Shown here: positions 32,789 to 41,286 of the stretch, piece by piece
Numbering within the stretch: position 1 is the first letter of the stretch
How the letters are laid out: every line of letters begins with the position of its first letter
DNA from: Geobacillus icigianus
Lineage (GTDB): Bacteria; Bacillota; Bacilli; Bacillales; Anoxybacillaceae
Reading direction: 5' to 3'
DNA: 64,000 bases
Assembly (NCBI RefSeq): GCF_000750005.1
Contig: NZ_JPYA01000186.1
Coordinates: 62,001 to 126,000, forward strand
Position numbers and translations under genes: made by a program
Notes under the pieces: generated by a model
Database searches by the model: none
Told to the model about the DNA's origin: nothing
What the model saw: only the letters and a program-made list of their open reading frames with translations

Positions 32789-33028
32789 TTATTCTTCGGG
32801 AATGTCGATCATCACCATATCGGAGCCAATTTTGCGGATATAGTTCCACGGCACGCGGATTTCTTGATGGTCTTTCCGCAGCCCGAACCATTTTCCTGTC
32901 GGGATAAGGAGCGCCTCCACTTGCCCGGTTTGTTCGTTGATTTCCAAATCCGTTTGTCCGAGCACCCCGAGCCGCTCGGCCCTTCTGACATCCACGATTT
33001 CTTTGCCGCTTAGTTCGCTCAGCCTCAC
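32789..33028 (-). CDS. ymxH: YmxH, PRC-barrel YlmC/YmxH family sporulation protein
   Basis: 79 residues from a GTG start at 33028, with AAAAAGGAGGGAACC upstream on the minus strand. A single PRC-barrel domain is visible: MRLSELSGKEIVDV, ERLGVLGQTDLEINEQTGQV and VPWNYIRKIGSDMVMIDI. The family is found in spore formers; its molecular role is not known. It is the only intact minus-strand gene here and is divergent from dpaA. Confidence 0.92.
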   Translation of the reverse strand: MRLSELSGKEIVDVRRAERLGVLGQTDLEINEQTGQVEALLIPTGKWFGLRKDHQEIRVPWNYIRKIGSDMVMIDIPEE

Positions 33029-33143
33029 CGTCGGTTCCCTCCTTTTTGTCCCTTTATTCTATGTATAGAAACGGAACGGCAAAACATGACTGTTGCAGCC
33101 CAGCGCCGCGATGATGACGCCCATTTTTTCCCCCCGGGTCATT

Positions 33144-33171
33144 CACCCATGGTTTTTCCCCGACATAAGAT
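33144..33171 (+). promoter_or_regulatory. Possible sigma-K promoter of dpaAB
   Basis: CACC at 33144-33147 and CATAAGAT at 33164-33171, 16 bases apart, resemble the mother-cell sigma-K pattern (AC, then CATAnnnT). The B. subtilis spoVF operon is sigma-K dependent, so the site is plausible. Confidence 0.4.
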
Positions 33172-33219
33172 GGGAAAAGAAATGAAGCAGTTTGCCAACA
33201 AAGAAGGTGAGCGTACAAC

Positions 33220-34125
33220 ATGATGCTGACAGGAATGCATGTCGCCATCATCGGCGGTGATGCGAGGCAGCTGGAAGTCATTCGCAAACTCGTGGAATTG
33301 GATGCCAAGTTATCGCTCGTTGGCTTTGACCAGCTGGCTCATCATTTTACCGGGGCCGTGAAGCTGCCGATTGACGAAGTCGATTTTCCTGATTTGGATG
33401 CCATTATTTTGCCGGTTCACGGCACGACGTTGGACGGAAAAGTAAACAGCGTGTTCGCCCAAGAACCGATTCCATTCACCGAAGAAATCGTGAAACGAAC
33501 GGCCCAACGCTGCACCATTTACTCCGGCATCAGCAACTCGTATTTGGATGAGCTGGTGAGAAAGACCGAACGTAAGCACGTGCAGCTGTTTGCGCGCGAT
33601 GATGTGGCCATCTACAACTCCATTCCGACCGCCGAAGGCACGGTGATGATGGTCATTCAGCACACCGATTTTACGATTCACGGCTCGCGCGTCGCCGTCT
33701 TAGGGCTCGGACGCGTCGGCATGACCGTTGCCCGGACGTTTGCCGCCCTAGGGGCGAAAGTGAAAGTCGGGGCGCGCCGGTCGGAGCATCTCGCCCGCAT
33801 TACCGAAATGGGGCTCGTGCCGTTTCACCTAAACGATTTGGAAAAAGAAGTGCGCGATATTGACGTCTGCATCAACACGATTCCGCATTTGATTGTCACG
33901 GCGAGCGTGATCGCCAAAATGCCGGCCCATACGCTGATCATCGATTTGGCGTCCAAACCGGGCGGCACCGACTTTCGCTACGCCGAAAAACGCGGCGTGA
34001 AAGCCATTTTAGCGCCCGGGCTGCCCGGGATCGTCGCGCCGAAAACAGCCGGACAAATCATCGCCAACGTTTTGGCGCAGCTTTTGTATGAAGATTGGCA
34101 AAAACGGGAGGAGAACAAACGATGA
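33220..34125 (+). CDS. dpaA: Dipicolinate synthase subunit A
   Basis: 301 residues. N-terminal dipicolinate-synthase domain (MHVAIIGGDARQLEVIRKL) and a Rossmann NAD(P)-binding domain with VLGLGRVGMTVART near residue 157, then PGGTDFRYAEKRG and LPGIVAPKTAGQI. With DpaB it makes pyridine-2,6-dicarboxylate, the spore-core chelator, from the dapA product. It overlaps dpaB by 4 bases. Confidence 0.96.
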   Translation: MMLTGMHVAIIGGDARQLEVIRKLVELDAKLSLVGFDQLAHHFTGAVKLPIDEVDFPDLDAIILPVHGTTLDGKVNSVFAQEPIPFTEEIVKRTAQRCTIYSGISNSYLDELVRKTERKHVQLFARDDVAIYNSIPTAEGTVMMVIQHTDFTIHGSRVAVLGLGRVGMTVARTFAALGAKVKVGARRSEHLARITEMGLVPFHLNDLEKEVRDIDVCINTIPHLIVTASVIAKMPAHTLIIDLASKPGGTDFRYAEKRGVKAILAPGLPGIVAPKTAGQIIANVLAQLLYEDWQKREENKR

Positions 34126-34727
34126 GCGGAAACAGCCTGAAAGGAAAACGAATCGGCTTTGGCCTCACCGGGTCGCATTGCACGTATGATGCGGTGTTTC
34201 CCGAAATTGAAAAACTTGTCCATGAAGGGGCCGAAGTATTGCCGATTGTTACGTACACCGTTAAGACGACCAACACCCGTTTCGGCGAAGGGGAGGAATG
34301 GGTGAAAAAACTCGAACAGTTGACGGGAAACGAAGTGATTGACACGATCGTCAAAGCGGAGCCGCTCGGGCCGAAAATTCCGCTCGACTGCATGGTGATC
34401 GCTCCGCTCACCGGCAACTCGATGAGCAAGCTGGCCAACGCCATGACCGATTCCCCGGTGCTCATGGCGGCCAAAGCGACGATGCGCAACCACCGCCCGG
34501 TCGTGCTCGGCATTTCCACAAACGATGCGCTCGGCTTAAACGGCGTCAACTTGATGCGGCTGATGGCGGCGAAAAACATTTACTTTATTCCGTTCGGCCA
34601 AGACGCCCCGCAGGCGAAGCCAAACTCGATGGTCGCCTACATGCCGCTGTTGCGCGACACGGTTCTCGCCGCGCTGGAAGGAAAACAGCTGCAGCCGGTG
34701 GTCATCGAACGCTTCCGCTACAACTGA
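34122..34727 (+). CDS. dpaB: Dipicolinate synthase subunit B (flavoprotein)
   Basis: 201 residues from ATG 34122, coupled to dpaA. A flavoprotein-fold protein: KGKRIGFGLTGSHCTYDAVFP, then CMVIAPLTGNSMSKLANAMTDSPVLMAAK (given in part), and NKNIYFIPFGQD-like AKNIYFIPFGQDAP. It acts with DpaA in the mother cell during sporulation. Confidence 0.96.
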   Translation: MSGNSLKGKRIGFGLTGSHCTYDAVFPEIEKLVHEGAEVLPIVTYTVKTTNTRFGEGEEWVKKLEQLTGNEVIDTIVKAEPLGPKIPLDCMVIAPLTGNSMSKLANAMTDSPVLMAAKATMRNHRPVVLGISTNDALGLNGVNLMRLMAAKNIYFIPFGQDAPQAKPNSMVAYMPLLRDTVLAALEGKQLQPVVIERFRYN

Positions 34728-34778
34728 ATCAAAAATCAAAGCGGCGCATAAAAATGTTCTCTCGTCCACAGCGGAATG

Positions 34779-34787
34779 TGATAAAAT
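34779..34787 (+). promoter_or_regulatory. Extended -10 promoter before asd
   Basis: TGATAAAAT (34779-34787), an extended -10 52 bases before asd; the -35 is weak. Confidence 0.45.
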
Positions 34788-34838
34788 AAAGACTATGAAT
34801 TCACTTCTTAGAGTGACGATGTGGAAGGAGAATGGTGG

Positions 34839-35882
34839 ATGACTCAAAAGCAATATCATGTCGCTGTCGTCGGAGCAACGGGGGCCGTCGGGCAGCAAAT
34901 GGTGCGGACGCTTGAGGATCGGAACTTTCCGGTTGGAACATTGACTTTGTTGTCATCGGAGCGGTCGGCTGGCAAAACAATGCGGTTCCGCGGCGAGGAA
35001 ATTGAGGTGCAAGCGGCATCACCCGAGCGCTTTGAAGGGGTGGACATCGCCTTGTTCAGCGCCGGCGGGGCGGTATCGAAGGCATTGGCGCCGGAAGCGG
35101 TGCGGCGCGGGGCGGTCGTCATCGACAATACGAGCGCCTTTCGGATGGACGAAAACGTGCCGCTTGTCGTCCCGGAAGTGAACGGAAGCGATTTGACGTG
35201 GCATAACGGCATTATCGCCAATCCGAACTGCTCGACGATCCAAATGGTCGTGGCGTTGGAGCCGATTCGGAAGGCGTTTGGCTTAGAGCGCGTGATCGTT
35301 TCAACGTACCAAGCCGTCTCCGGGGCCGGGGCGCAGGCGATCGAAGAGCTGCATGCGCAGACGAAAGCGGTGCTCGAAGGGAAGCCGGTCGAGGCGAACA
35401 TTTTGCCAGTGAAATCGGATCGGAAGCATTACCCGATTGCGTTCAACGCCATACCGCAAATCGATAAGTTCCAAGACAACGGCTTTACATTTGAAGAAAT
35501 GAAAATGATCAACGAAACGAAAAAAATTATGCACATGCCCGAGCTGAAAGTGGCGGCAACGTGCGTGCGCATTCCGGTGGCGAGCGGGCACTCGGAATCG
35601 GTGTACATCGAAGTTGAGCAAGACGGCGTCACCGTTGCCGACTTGCACGAGGTGCTTCGCGAGGCGCCGGGTGTCGTGCTGCAAGATGATCCGAGCGAAC
35701 AGCTGTATCCGATGCCGGTCCATTGCGTCGGCCAGTATGATGTGTTTGTCGGCCGCATCCGCCGCGATTTGGATCATCCGCGCGGCTTCCACCTCTGGAT
35801 TGTCGCCGACAACTTGCTGAAAGGGGCGGCTTCGAACTCGGTGCAAATCGCGGAACATTTACGAAAGCTCGGGTTGATATAA
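34839..35882 (+). CDS. asd: Aspartate-semialdehyde dehydrogenase
   Basis: 347 residues from ATG 34839, 8 bases after AAGGAG; an upstream ATG overlaps that site. NADP-binding GATGAVGQQM, the catalytic Cys in NPNCSTIQMV, and the substrate-binding RIPVASGHSESVYIE are intact. It makes aspartate semialdehyde, the branch point to lysine, diaminopimelate, dipicolinate, threonine and methionine. First gene of asd-dapG-dapA. Confidence 0.97.
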   Translation: MTQKQYHVAVVGATGAVGQQMVRTLEDRNFPVGTLTLLSSERSAGKTMRFRGEEIEVQAASPERFEGVDIALFSAGGAVSKALAPEAVRRGAVVIDNTSAFRMDENVPLVVPEVNGSDLTWHNGIIANPNCSTIQMVVALEPIRKAFGLERVIVSTYQAVSGAGAQAIEELHAQTKAVLEGKPVEANILPVKSDRKHYPIAFNAIPQIDKFQDNGFTFEEMKMINETKKIMHMPELKVAATCVRIPVASGHSESVYIEVEQDGVTVADLHEVLREAPGVVLQDDPSEQLYPMPVHCVGQYDVFVGRIRRDLDHPRGFHLWIVADNLLKGAASNSVQIAEHLRKLGLI

Positions 35883-35921
35883 CGCCGTTTTTTCACGGCA
35901 TCTCCCGCCTCAACGCGGCAC

Positions 35922-35998
35922 GGCGTTCGCCTGACACAAGGCGGACGCCCAAGGATGGGCCAGCGTGACGGAGGCCCCGCCTTCCTCGCAGCGAAGGC
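35922..35998 (+). promoter_or_regulatory. Triple-hairpin leader before dapG
   Basis: Three hairpins in a row occupy most of the asd-dapG gap: GGCGTTCGCCT / AGGCGGACGCC (35922-35932 with 35939-35949, 11 pairs including one G-T), GGGCC / GGCCC (35957-35961 with 35973-35977) and GCCTTC / GAAGGC (35979-35984 with 35993-35998). No terminator T run follows. No known riboswitch class is recognised; a regulatory or stabilising leader is inferred. Confidence 0.45.
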
Positions 35999-36031
35999 CG
36001 GGAAAGTTTATCCAATCGTCGAGGTGTTACC

Positions 36032-37279
36032 ATGAAAATTATCGTCCAAAAGTTCGGCGGCACGTCCGTCCGCGATGAACGCGGGCGAAACATGGCGCGC
36101 CGCCACATTGAAAAGGCGCTTGAAGACGGCTACAAAGTTGTTGTCGTCGTATCGGCCATGGGCCGATACGGCGATCCGTACGCGACCGACACGCTTCTTA
36201 GCCTGATCGGCGGCTCCGAGCATCATGTGACAAAGCGCGAACAAGACTTGCTCATGGCGTGCGGAGAAATCATCTCCAGCGTCGTGTTCAGCAACTTGTT
36301 GAACGCCCACGGCATCAAAGCGGCGGCGTTCACGGGCGCGCAAGCCGGATTCCGCACGAACAGCGACTATACGAACGCCAAAATCGTCGAGATGCGCTGC
36401 GACCGCCTCCTTGAGGCGCTTGAACAGCACGATGTCGCCGTCGTGGCCGGCTTTCAAGGGATGGCGGAAAACGGCGATATCACAACGCTCGGCCGCGGTG
36501 GCAGCGACACATCGGCGGCGGCGCTCGGCGCGGCGCTAAACGCCGAGCGGGTCGATATTTTCACCGATGTCGACGGCGTCATGACCGCTGATCCGCGCAT
36601 TGTCGAAAACGCCCGACCGCTTGAGGTTGTCACCTATACGGAAATTTGCAACATGGCGTATCAAGGGGCGAAAGTCATTCACCCGCGCGCGGTCGAAATC
36701 GCTATGCAGGCGAAAGTGCCGCTGCGCATCCGCTCGACGTATTCGGATGCGCCGGGAACGCTTGTCACCTCCTCGATTCGTCCGCAAAAGGGGAGCGACG
36801 TGCGGGAGCGGCTAGTGACGGGCATCGCCCATGTCGCCAACGTCACGCAAATCAAGGTGCTGGCGAAAGAAGGGCATTATGAGCTGCAGTCGGACGTGTT
36901 TCAAGCGATGGCCCACGAAGGGATCAGCGTCGATTTTATCAATATTTCCCCATACGGCGTTGTCTACACGGTCAGCGGCGAGATGACGGACAAAGCGATT
37001 GCTGCTTTGCGCCGCATCGGCTATGAACCGGCCGTGACGCCGCGTTGCGCCAAAGTATCGGTCGTCGGCGCCGGCATCGCCGGCGTGCCCGGGGTGACGG
37101 CGAAAATCGTCACCGCCTTGTCAGAACAAGGCATTCAAATTTTGCAATCGGCTGACAGCCATACGACCATTTGGGTGTTAGTGAAAGAGGAAGATATGGA
37201 AAAAGCGGTCAACGCTCTCCATGACGCCTTTTGCCTATCTGAGGCGGGGGGAGACGAAGCGATTTGGAGTGAGGAGTGA
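36032..37279 (+). CDS. dapG: Aspartokinase I (DapG)
   Basis: 415 residues. Amino-acid kinase domain starting KIIVQKFGGTSVRDE, with TLGRGGSDTSAAALGAAL and FTDVDGVMTADPRI, followed by two ACT domains (from about residues 265 and 340; VTQIKVLAKEG, CAKVSVVGAGIAGVPG). The B. subtilis DapG is the diaminopimelate-sensitive isozyme and is encoded beside asd and dapA, as here. The last bases overlap the region of the dapA ribosome site. Confidence 0.95.
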   Translation: MKIIVQKFGGTSVRDERGRNMARRHIEKALEDGYKVVVVVSAMGRYGDPYATDTLLSLIGGSEHHVTKREQDLLMACGEIISSVVFSNLLNAHGIKAAAFTGAQAGFRTNSDYTNAKIVEMRCDRLLEALEQHDVAVVAGFQGMAENGDITTLGRGGSDTSAAALGAALNAERVDIFTDVDGVMTADPRIVENARPLEVVTYTEICNMAYQGAKVIHPRAVEIAMQAKVPLRIRSTYSDAPGTLVTSSIRPQKGSDVRERLVTGIAHVANVTQIKVLAKEGHYELQSDVFQAMAHEGISVDFINISPYGVVYTVSGEMTDKAIAALRRIGYEPAVTPRCAKVSVVGAGIAGVPGVTAKIVTALSEQGIQILQSADSHTTIWVLVKEEDMEKAVNALHDAFCLSEAGGDEAIWSEE

Positions 37280-37284
37280 AAACC

Positions 37285-38160
37285 GTGATTCAGTTCGGAA
37301 ACGTCGTAACGGCGATGGTCACGCCGTTTGACCGAAAAGGGAATCTTGATTTGCCGAAAACGACGGAGCTGGTCAACTATTTGCTCGACCATGGCACGGA
37401 TGCGCTCGTCGTCGCCGGCACGACCGGCGAATCGCCAACATTGACGACCGAAGAAAAACTGGCGCTCTTTCGCCATGTCGTCGCCGTCGTCAACGGCCGC
37501 GTGCCGGTCATTGCTGGGACGGGGACGAACAATACGCGCGCTTCGATCGAGCTGACCAAGCGGGCGGAAGAGGCGGGCGTCGACGCCGTCATGCTCGTTT
37601 CGCCGTATTACAATAAACCGAACCAAGAAGGGTTGTACCAGCATTTCAAAGCGATTGCCGAAAGCACATCGCTGTCGGTGATGCTCTATAACGTCCCGGG
37701 CCGCACAGCGGTCAGCCTCGCTCCGGAAACCGTCATCCGGCTGGCGGAAATCCCAAACATCGTTGCGGTCAAAGAGGCGAGCGGCAATTTGGACGCTATG
37801 GCCGAAATCATTGAACGGACCCCGGACGATTTTTTGCTTTATAGCGGCGATGACAGCTTGACGCTTCCGGTGCTCGCCATCGGGGGGGCCGGCGTGGTCT
37901 CGGTTGCTTCGCACATCATCGGCGATGAAATGCAGCGAATGATTCGCGCCTTCCAAGCTGGAGATCACCAGCAGGCGGCGGCGCTGCACCGAAGATGGCT
38001 GCCGCTCATGAAAGGGCTGTTTGCCGCTCCAAGCCCGGTTCCGGTGAAAACGGCGCTGCAGCTTTGTGGGCTGGATGTCGGCGCCGTTCGTCTTCCGCTC
38101 GTCCCGCTCACGGAACAGGAACGGAACGAGCTTCAGCGCCTGCTTTCTGCTCTGTCGTAA
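37285..38160 (+). CDS. dapA: 4-hydroxy-tetrahydrodipicolinate synthase
   Basis: 291 residues from GTG 37285, which gives MIQFGNVVTAMVTPF and proper spacing from GGAGTGAGGAG; a GTG at 37276 lies in that site. The Schiff-base Lys is in VAVKEASGNLD, the catalytic Tyr in SPYYNKPNQEG, and the Thr pair in GTTGESPT. It condenses pyruvate and aspartate semialdehyde; its product feeds peptidoglycan, lysine and DpaAB. Confidence 0.96.
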   Translation: MIQFGNVVTAMVTPFDRKGNLDLPKTTELVNYLLDHGTDALVVAGTTGESPTLTTEEKLALFRHVVAVVNGRVPVIAGTGTNNTRASIELTKRAEEAGVDAVMLVSPYYNKPNQEGLYQHFKAIAESTSLSVMLYNVPGRTAVSLAPETVIRLAEIPNIVAVKEASGNLDAMAEIIERTPDDFLLYSGDDSLTLPVLAIGGAGVVSVASHIIGDEMQRMIRAFQAGDHQQAAALHRRWLPLMKGLFAAPSPVPVKTALQLCGLDVGAVRLPLVPLTEQERNELQRLLSALS

Positions 38161-38163
38161 CCG

Positions 38164-38206
38164 AGCGCCCTCAACGTCTCCTTGGCGGGCGTTGAGGGCG
38201 CTTTTC
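38164..38206 (+). terminator. Terminator after dapA
   Basis: AGCGCCCTCAACG (38164-38176) pairs with CGTTGAGGGCGCT (38190-38202), followed by TTTC. Confidence 0.85.
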
Positions 38207-38243
38207 GCTGGTGAGAAATCCAGCGGTTGGCGCATTAGCCATC

Positions 38244-38273
38244 TTGTGTTTCTCAACATCGATTCGTTATAAT
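38244..38273 (+). promoter_or_regulatory. Sigma-A promoter of rnjB
   Basis: TTGTGT (38244-38249), an 18-base spacer, consensus TATAAT (38268-38273), 52 bases before the rnjB start. Confidence 0.65.
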
Positions 38274-38324
38274 AAAAGCAAGTGACTTTGAGCGGGTTAG
38301 CATCATGATTGGGAGGACGCAGCC

Positions 38325-39995
38325 TTGAAATCAAAAATAAAGCCGGTAGAGAAAATACGCCTTTTTGCCCTAGGGGGAGTAGGGGAAATCGGCAAGAACA
38401 TGTATGTCGTCGAATTGGACGAGGACATTTTTGTCATCGATGCCGGGGTGATGTTCCCAGAAGATGAAATGCTCGGCATCGACAAGGTGATCCCCGACAT
38501 CACCTATTTGGTTGAACGGCAGCACCGCATTCAAGCGATTTTCCTCACCCATGGGCATGAGGAGCACATGGGAGCGATCGCCTACGTGCTCAAGCAGCTG
38601 TCCGTTCCAGTTTACGGAACGAAGCTGACGATCGGATTGGCAGAGGCGTTGCTGAAGGAACAAGGAGTGTCGGGCGCCAAGCTGAACGAAATCCACCCGG
38701 ATGTCGAGCTCGTGTTTGACAAAGCCAAGGTCACCTTTTTCCGCACGATTCACAGCATTCCCGATTCAGTCGGCATCAGCTTGCAAACATCGCAAGGCGC
38801 GATCGTGTACACGAGCGATTTTAAGTTTGACCAGACGCCCTACGGCAACAGCCGCACCGATTTGGGCAAAATCGCGCAAATCGGCGAACAAGGGGTGCTC
38901 TGCTTGCTGTCGGACAGCACAAACGCCGAGCGTCCGGGCTACAGCGGTTCCGACACGGCCGTTGCCTATGAAATCGCCGACGTGATCGGCCATGCGCCAG
39001 GGCGGGTATTCGTCGCCTGCTACGCCTCAAACATTACCCGCATCCAACAGGTGCTTTATGCATCGCACGAGTCCGGGCGCAAAGTGGCGGTGATCGGCAA
39101 AACGCTGCACAAAGTGATGGACATCGCCGTGCGCCTTGGCTATTTGCACGTTCCAGACAAGGTGACGATCTCGGCCCACGATCTCGATCGCTACCATGAC
39201 CGCGAGCTCGTCATTTTGACCACCGGAGGGCATGGTGAGCCGATGAGCGCGCTATGGCGGATGGCGCGCCAAACGAACAAGCACGTGAACATCAAGGAAG
39301 GCGATACCGTCATCGTCGCCGCGTCCGTCATGCCGGGCTATGAACTCGGGTTTGCGAAAACGATTGACGCCTTGTACCGCGCCGGGGCGAACGTCATTTA
39401 CCGCGATCGGCAAGTGCACGTATCGGGGCATGGCTGCCAAGAAGAATTAAAGCTGATGCTCAACTTCATGCGCCCGAAGTACTTCATCCCCGTCCACGGG
39501 GAATACCGGATGCAAAAGGCGCACGCTCGGCTGGCGAAAGCGGTCGGCATCTCGGAAGAGCGGACGTTTTTGATCGACAAAGGCGAAGTGATCGAGTTTC
39601 GCGGCGGCGTCGCCCGTTCCGGCGGCAAAGTGCCGTACGGCAACATTTTAATTGACGGGCTTGGCATCGGCGATGTCGGCAACATCGTCCTGCGCGATCG
39701 GCGCTTATTGTCGCAAGACGGCATTTTAATCGCCGTCGTCACGCTGAATAAAGAAGCGAAAACGATCGCGGCGGGACCGGAAATCATTTCGCGCGGATTT
39801 GTTTATATGCGCGAGTCGGAGACGTTGCTTGAGGAAGCGGAGAAGATGGTGGCTTCGATCATCGAGCGCTGCCTTGAATCCTACATGCTCGAATGGTCGT
39901 CGCTGAAAGCGAACATCCGTGAAGCGCTCAGCCAATTTTTATTTGAAAAAACAAAGCGGAGGCCAATGATTTTACCGATTATTATGGAAGTGTAA
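38325..39995 (+). CDS. rnjB: Ribonuclease J2
   Basis: 556 residues from TTG 38325 with GGGAGGA upstream. Beta-CASP metallo-beta-lactamase: motif FLTHGHEEHMG, in which RNase J1 has HGHEDH; the Asp-to-Glu change and the locus after dapA point to J2 rather than J1. Other features are SDFKFDQTPYG, SGHGCQEELKLML and a C-terminal oligomerisation domain ending KTKRRPMILPIIMEV. J2 partners J1 in mRNA and rRNA processing. Confidence 0.93.
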   Translation: MKSKIKPVEKIRLFALGGVGEIGKNMYVVELDEDIFVIDAGVMFPEDEMLGIDKVIPDITYLVERQHRIQAIFLTHGHEEHMGAIAYVLKQLSVPVYGTKLTIGLAEALLKEQGVSGAKLNEIHPDVELVFDKAKVTFFRTIHSIPDSVGISLQTSQGAIVYTSDFKFDQTPYGNSRTDLGKIAQIGEQGVLCLLSDSTNAERPGYSGSDTAVAYEIADVIGHAPGRVFVACYASNITRIQQVLYASHESGRKVAVIGKTLHKVMDIAVRLGYLHVPDKVTISAHDLDRYHDRELVILTTGGHGEPMSALWRMARQTNKHVNIKEGDTVIVAASVMPGYELGFAKTIDALYRAGANVIYRDRQVHVSGHGCQEELKLMLNFMRPKYFIPVHGEYRMQKAHARLAKAVGISEERTFLIDKGEVIEFRGGVARSGGKVPYGNILIDGLGIGDVGNIVLRDRRLLSQDGILIAVVTLNKEAKTIAAGPEIISRGFVYMRESETLLEEAEKMVASIIERCLESYMLEWSSLKANIREALSQFLFEKTKRRPMILPIIMEV

Positions 39996-40012
39996 TTCTT
40001 CTTGCCACACTT

Positions 40013-40058
40013 GAGTCGCAAAACCTTGATATGTCAAGGTTTTCGGCTCTTTTTTTAC
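40013..40058 (+). terminator. Terminator after rnjB
   Basis: GAG.CG.AAAACCTTGA, loop TATG, TCAAGGTTTTCG.CTC then TTTTTTT: a long near-perfect stem (40013-40050) with a strong T run. It marks the left edge of the accessory region. Confidence 0.88.
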
Positions 40059-40102
40059 TTTTTAAATCGTCCTTTGATCACATATTGACCACCTTTACGA
40101 TG

Positions 40103-40366
40103 CTAAAGCGATTTGCTTCTAACCTGTTTGACAGCCAAGTCAAAGTTTCTGGCAAAGCTCTTTTGCATCGATGTAACATGAGCGTAGGTATTCAGTGTGA
40201 TCGTAATATCAGCATATATCCCAGCGATTCGGGAGGCCAGATCCGCACGCAATCTTTTCTTTCCGCGTTCAATTTCACAAAACGTAGGGGTAATGTTTAA
40301 CATTTTAGCGATGTGCGTCCCGTGTATGCCACGTTCTTTTCGGAGTTTTCGAATGTTATTATTCAT
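40103..40366 (-). pseudogene. Chimeric XRE helix-turn-helix / tyrosine-integrase C-terminus
   Basis: An open frame of 87 codons with two unlike halves. Residues 1 to about 52 are an XRE-type helix-turn-helix (IRKLRKERG, TPTFCEIERGKKRLRADLASRI). Residues from about 54 read ITITLNTYAHVTSMQK, which is the end of a phage-type tyrosine recombinase including its catalytic Tyr (Y61). The join is best explained by a deletion that fused the start of a regulator to the end of an integrase. Whether the product is made is unknown. Confidence 0.65.
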
Positions 40367-40385
40367 TTCACATCTATTCTAATGG

Positions 40386-40490
40386 CCGAGAAAAAGCTGA
40401 CGCCAAAGTTGTGAATCTACGGTAATCTGGTATTGAGCCATTTCAAAATCCCCTCTTCCTAGAATGGTGTGGGTAACTTCATTCTTATTG
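40386..40490 (-). mobile_element. Remnant of an IS256-family insertion sequence (5' end)
   Basis: Reading on the minus strand from ATG 40441, preceded by AAGAGGGG, the codons give MAQYQITVDSQLWRQLFLG and then a stop. This is the characteristic N-terminus of IS256-type transposases common in Geobacillus. Everything after about 17 codons is missing. Bases up to about 40490 would be the left end of the element. The family name is from recall of such N-termini, not from a search. Confidence 0.5.
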
Positions 40491-40516
40491 ACTTAACTCT
40501 GTAAATATAGTAAACT
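40488..40516 (+). promoter_or_regulatory. Possible promoter of the NlpC/P60 gene
   Basis: TTGACT (40488-40493), 17-base spacer, TAAACT (40511-40516), 42 bases before the start at 40559. The -35 lies at the presumed edge of the IS256 remnant, so it could be an outward-reading IS-derived promoter. Confidence 0.4.
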
Positions 40517-40558
40517 GACAATTGGGAAAAAATTTTGAAATAAAGGAGTTGTTTGGGG

Positions 40559-41272
40559 ATGACCTCTATTCGCAGCCAACCGGCCACGTTCCAACTGGTT
40601 TCCTATCAAGCCAATCAACGTACGACCCAGACCGAGCGCGTACTTTCCAGCAAAGAAGCAGGACTGGCAACAGGGGGAAGCGAAAAGGATTCGGCCGATG
40701 CCGTGCAGATCAGCAGACAGGCGCAAGCGCTCTATCAAGCCTCGCTGCTGGCGAAGCCGGATGCGGCAGAGGCAGTCGCGACTGCGACAGCCAAAGAAAA
40801 CAAAGGAGATGAACTTCGCGGCAAAATTCTGAGTCAGGCCAAGCGCTGGGTGGGGAAAATCCCGTATGCTCAACCCGGTGCGGGTACAGTCAACCTAAAC
40901 AAGGTGACACCCAAATCGATGGATTGCTCCGGTTTTACTTCGTCTGTATATTTGACGGAATTGAATATAAACATCGGCCGGACCACATCTGACCAGATCA
41001 AACGGGGCAGCGAAGTGACAAAAGGCAAAACACCTGATGAAACCAATTTGAAAATCGGGGATCTGATCTTCTTTGACTGGGATGAGGACAAAAAAGTGGA
41101 TCATGTGGCGATGTACGCAGGAAAAGATACCAACGGCAATCATTTGTACATCCACGAAGGGGGAACCGGGTCATCCGCCAATGTCAGAATTGACAAGCTG
41201 GATTATATCTGGAGTAAAAACGTGATGAAAATCAAACGGATCATTCAGGATGATGGCAGCCTGACAAACTAG
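40559..41272 (+). CDS. NlpC/P60 family peptidase (cell-wall hydrolase-like)
   Basis: 237 residues from ATG 40559, 10 bases from AAAGGAG. The C-terminal NlpC/P60 domain (about 85-230) has the catalytic Cys123 in MDCSGFTSS and His182 in VDHVAMYAGK; a further polar residue is likely His199 in YIHEGG. The N-terminal 80 residues are Gln/Ala/Ser-rich and lack a signal peptide. They contain DAVQISRQAQALYQ, similar to a stretch found in some flagellum-exported proteins. Lower GC and different codon use than the backbone indicate transfer. Followed after 14 bases by a secreted partner. Confidence 0.8.
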   Translation: MTSIRSQPATFQLVSYQANQRTTQTERVLSSKEAGLATGGSEKDSADAVQISRQAQALYQASLLAKPDAAEAVATATAKENKGDELRGKILSQAKRWVGKIPYAQPGAGTVNLNKVTPKSMDCSGFTSSVYLTELNINIGRTTSDQIKRGSEVTKGKTPDETNLKIGDLIFFDWDEDKKVDHVAMYAGKDTNGNHLYIHEGGTGSSANVRIDKLDYIWSKNVMKIKRIIQDDGSLTN

Positions 41273-41286
41273 GGAGGTCAACTCAT

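Noticed and set aside
32762..33013. Plus-strand frame opposite ymxH
   Set aside because: ymxH on the minus strand has the start site and a recognisable PRC-barrel; this frame is its shadow.
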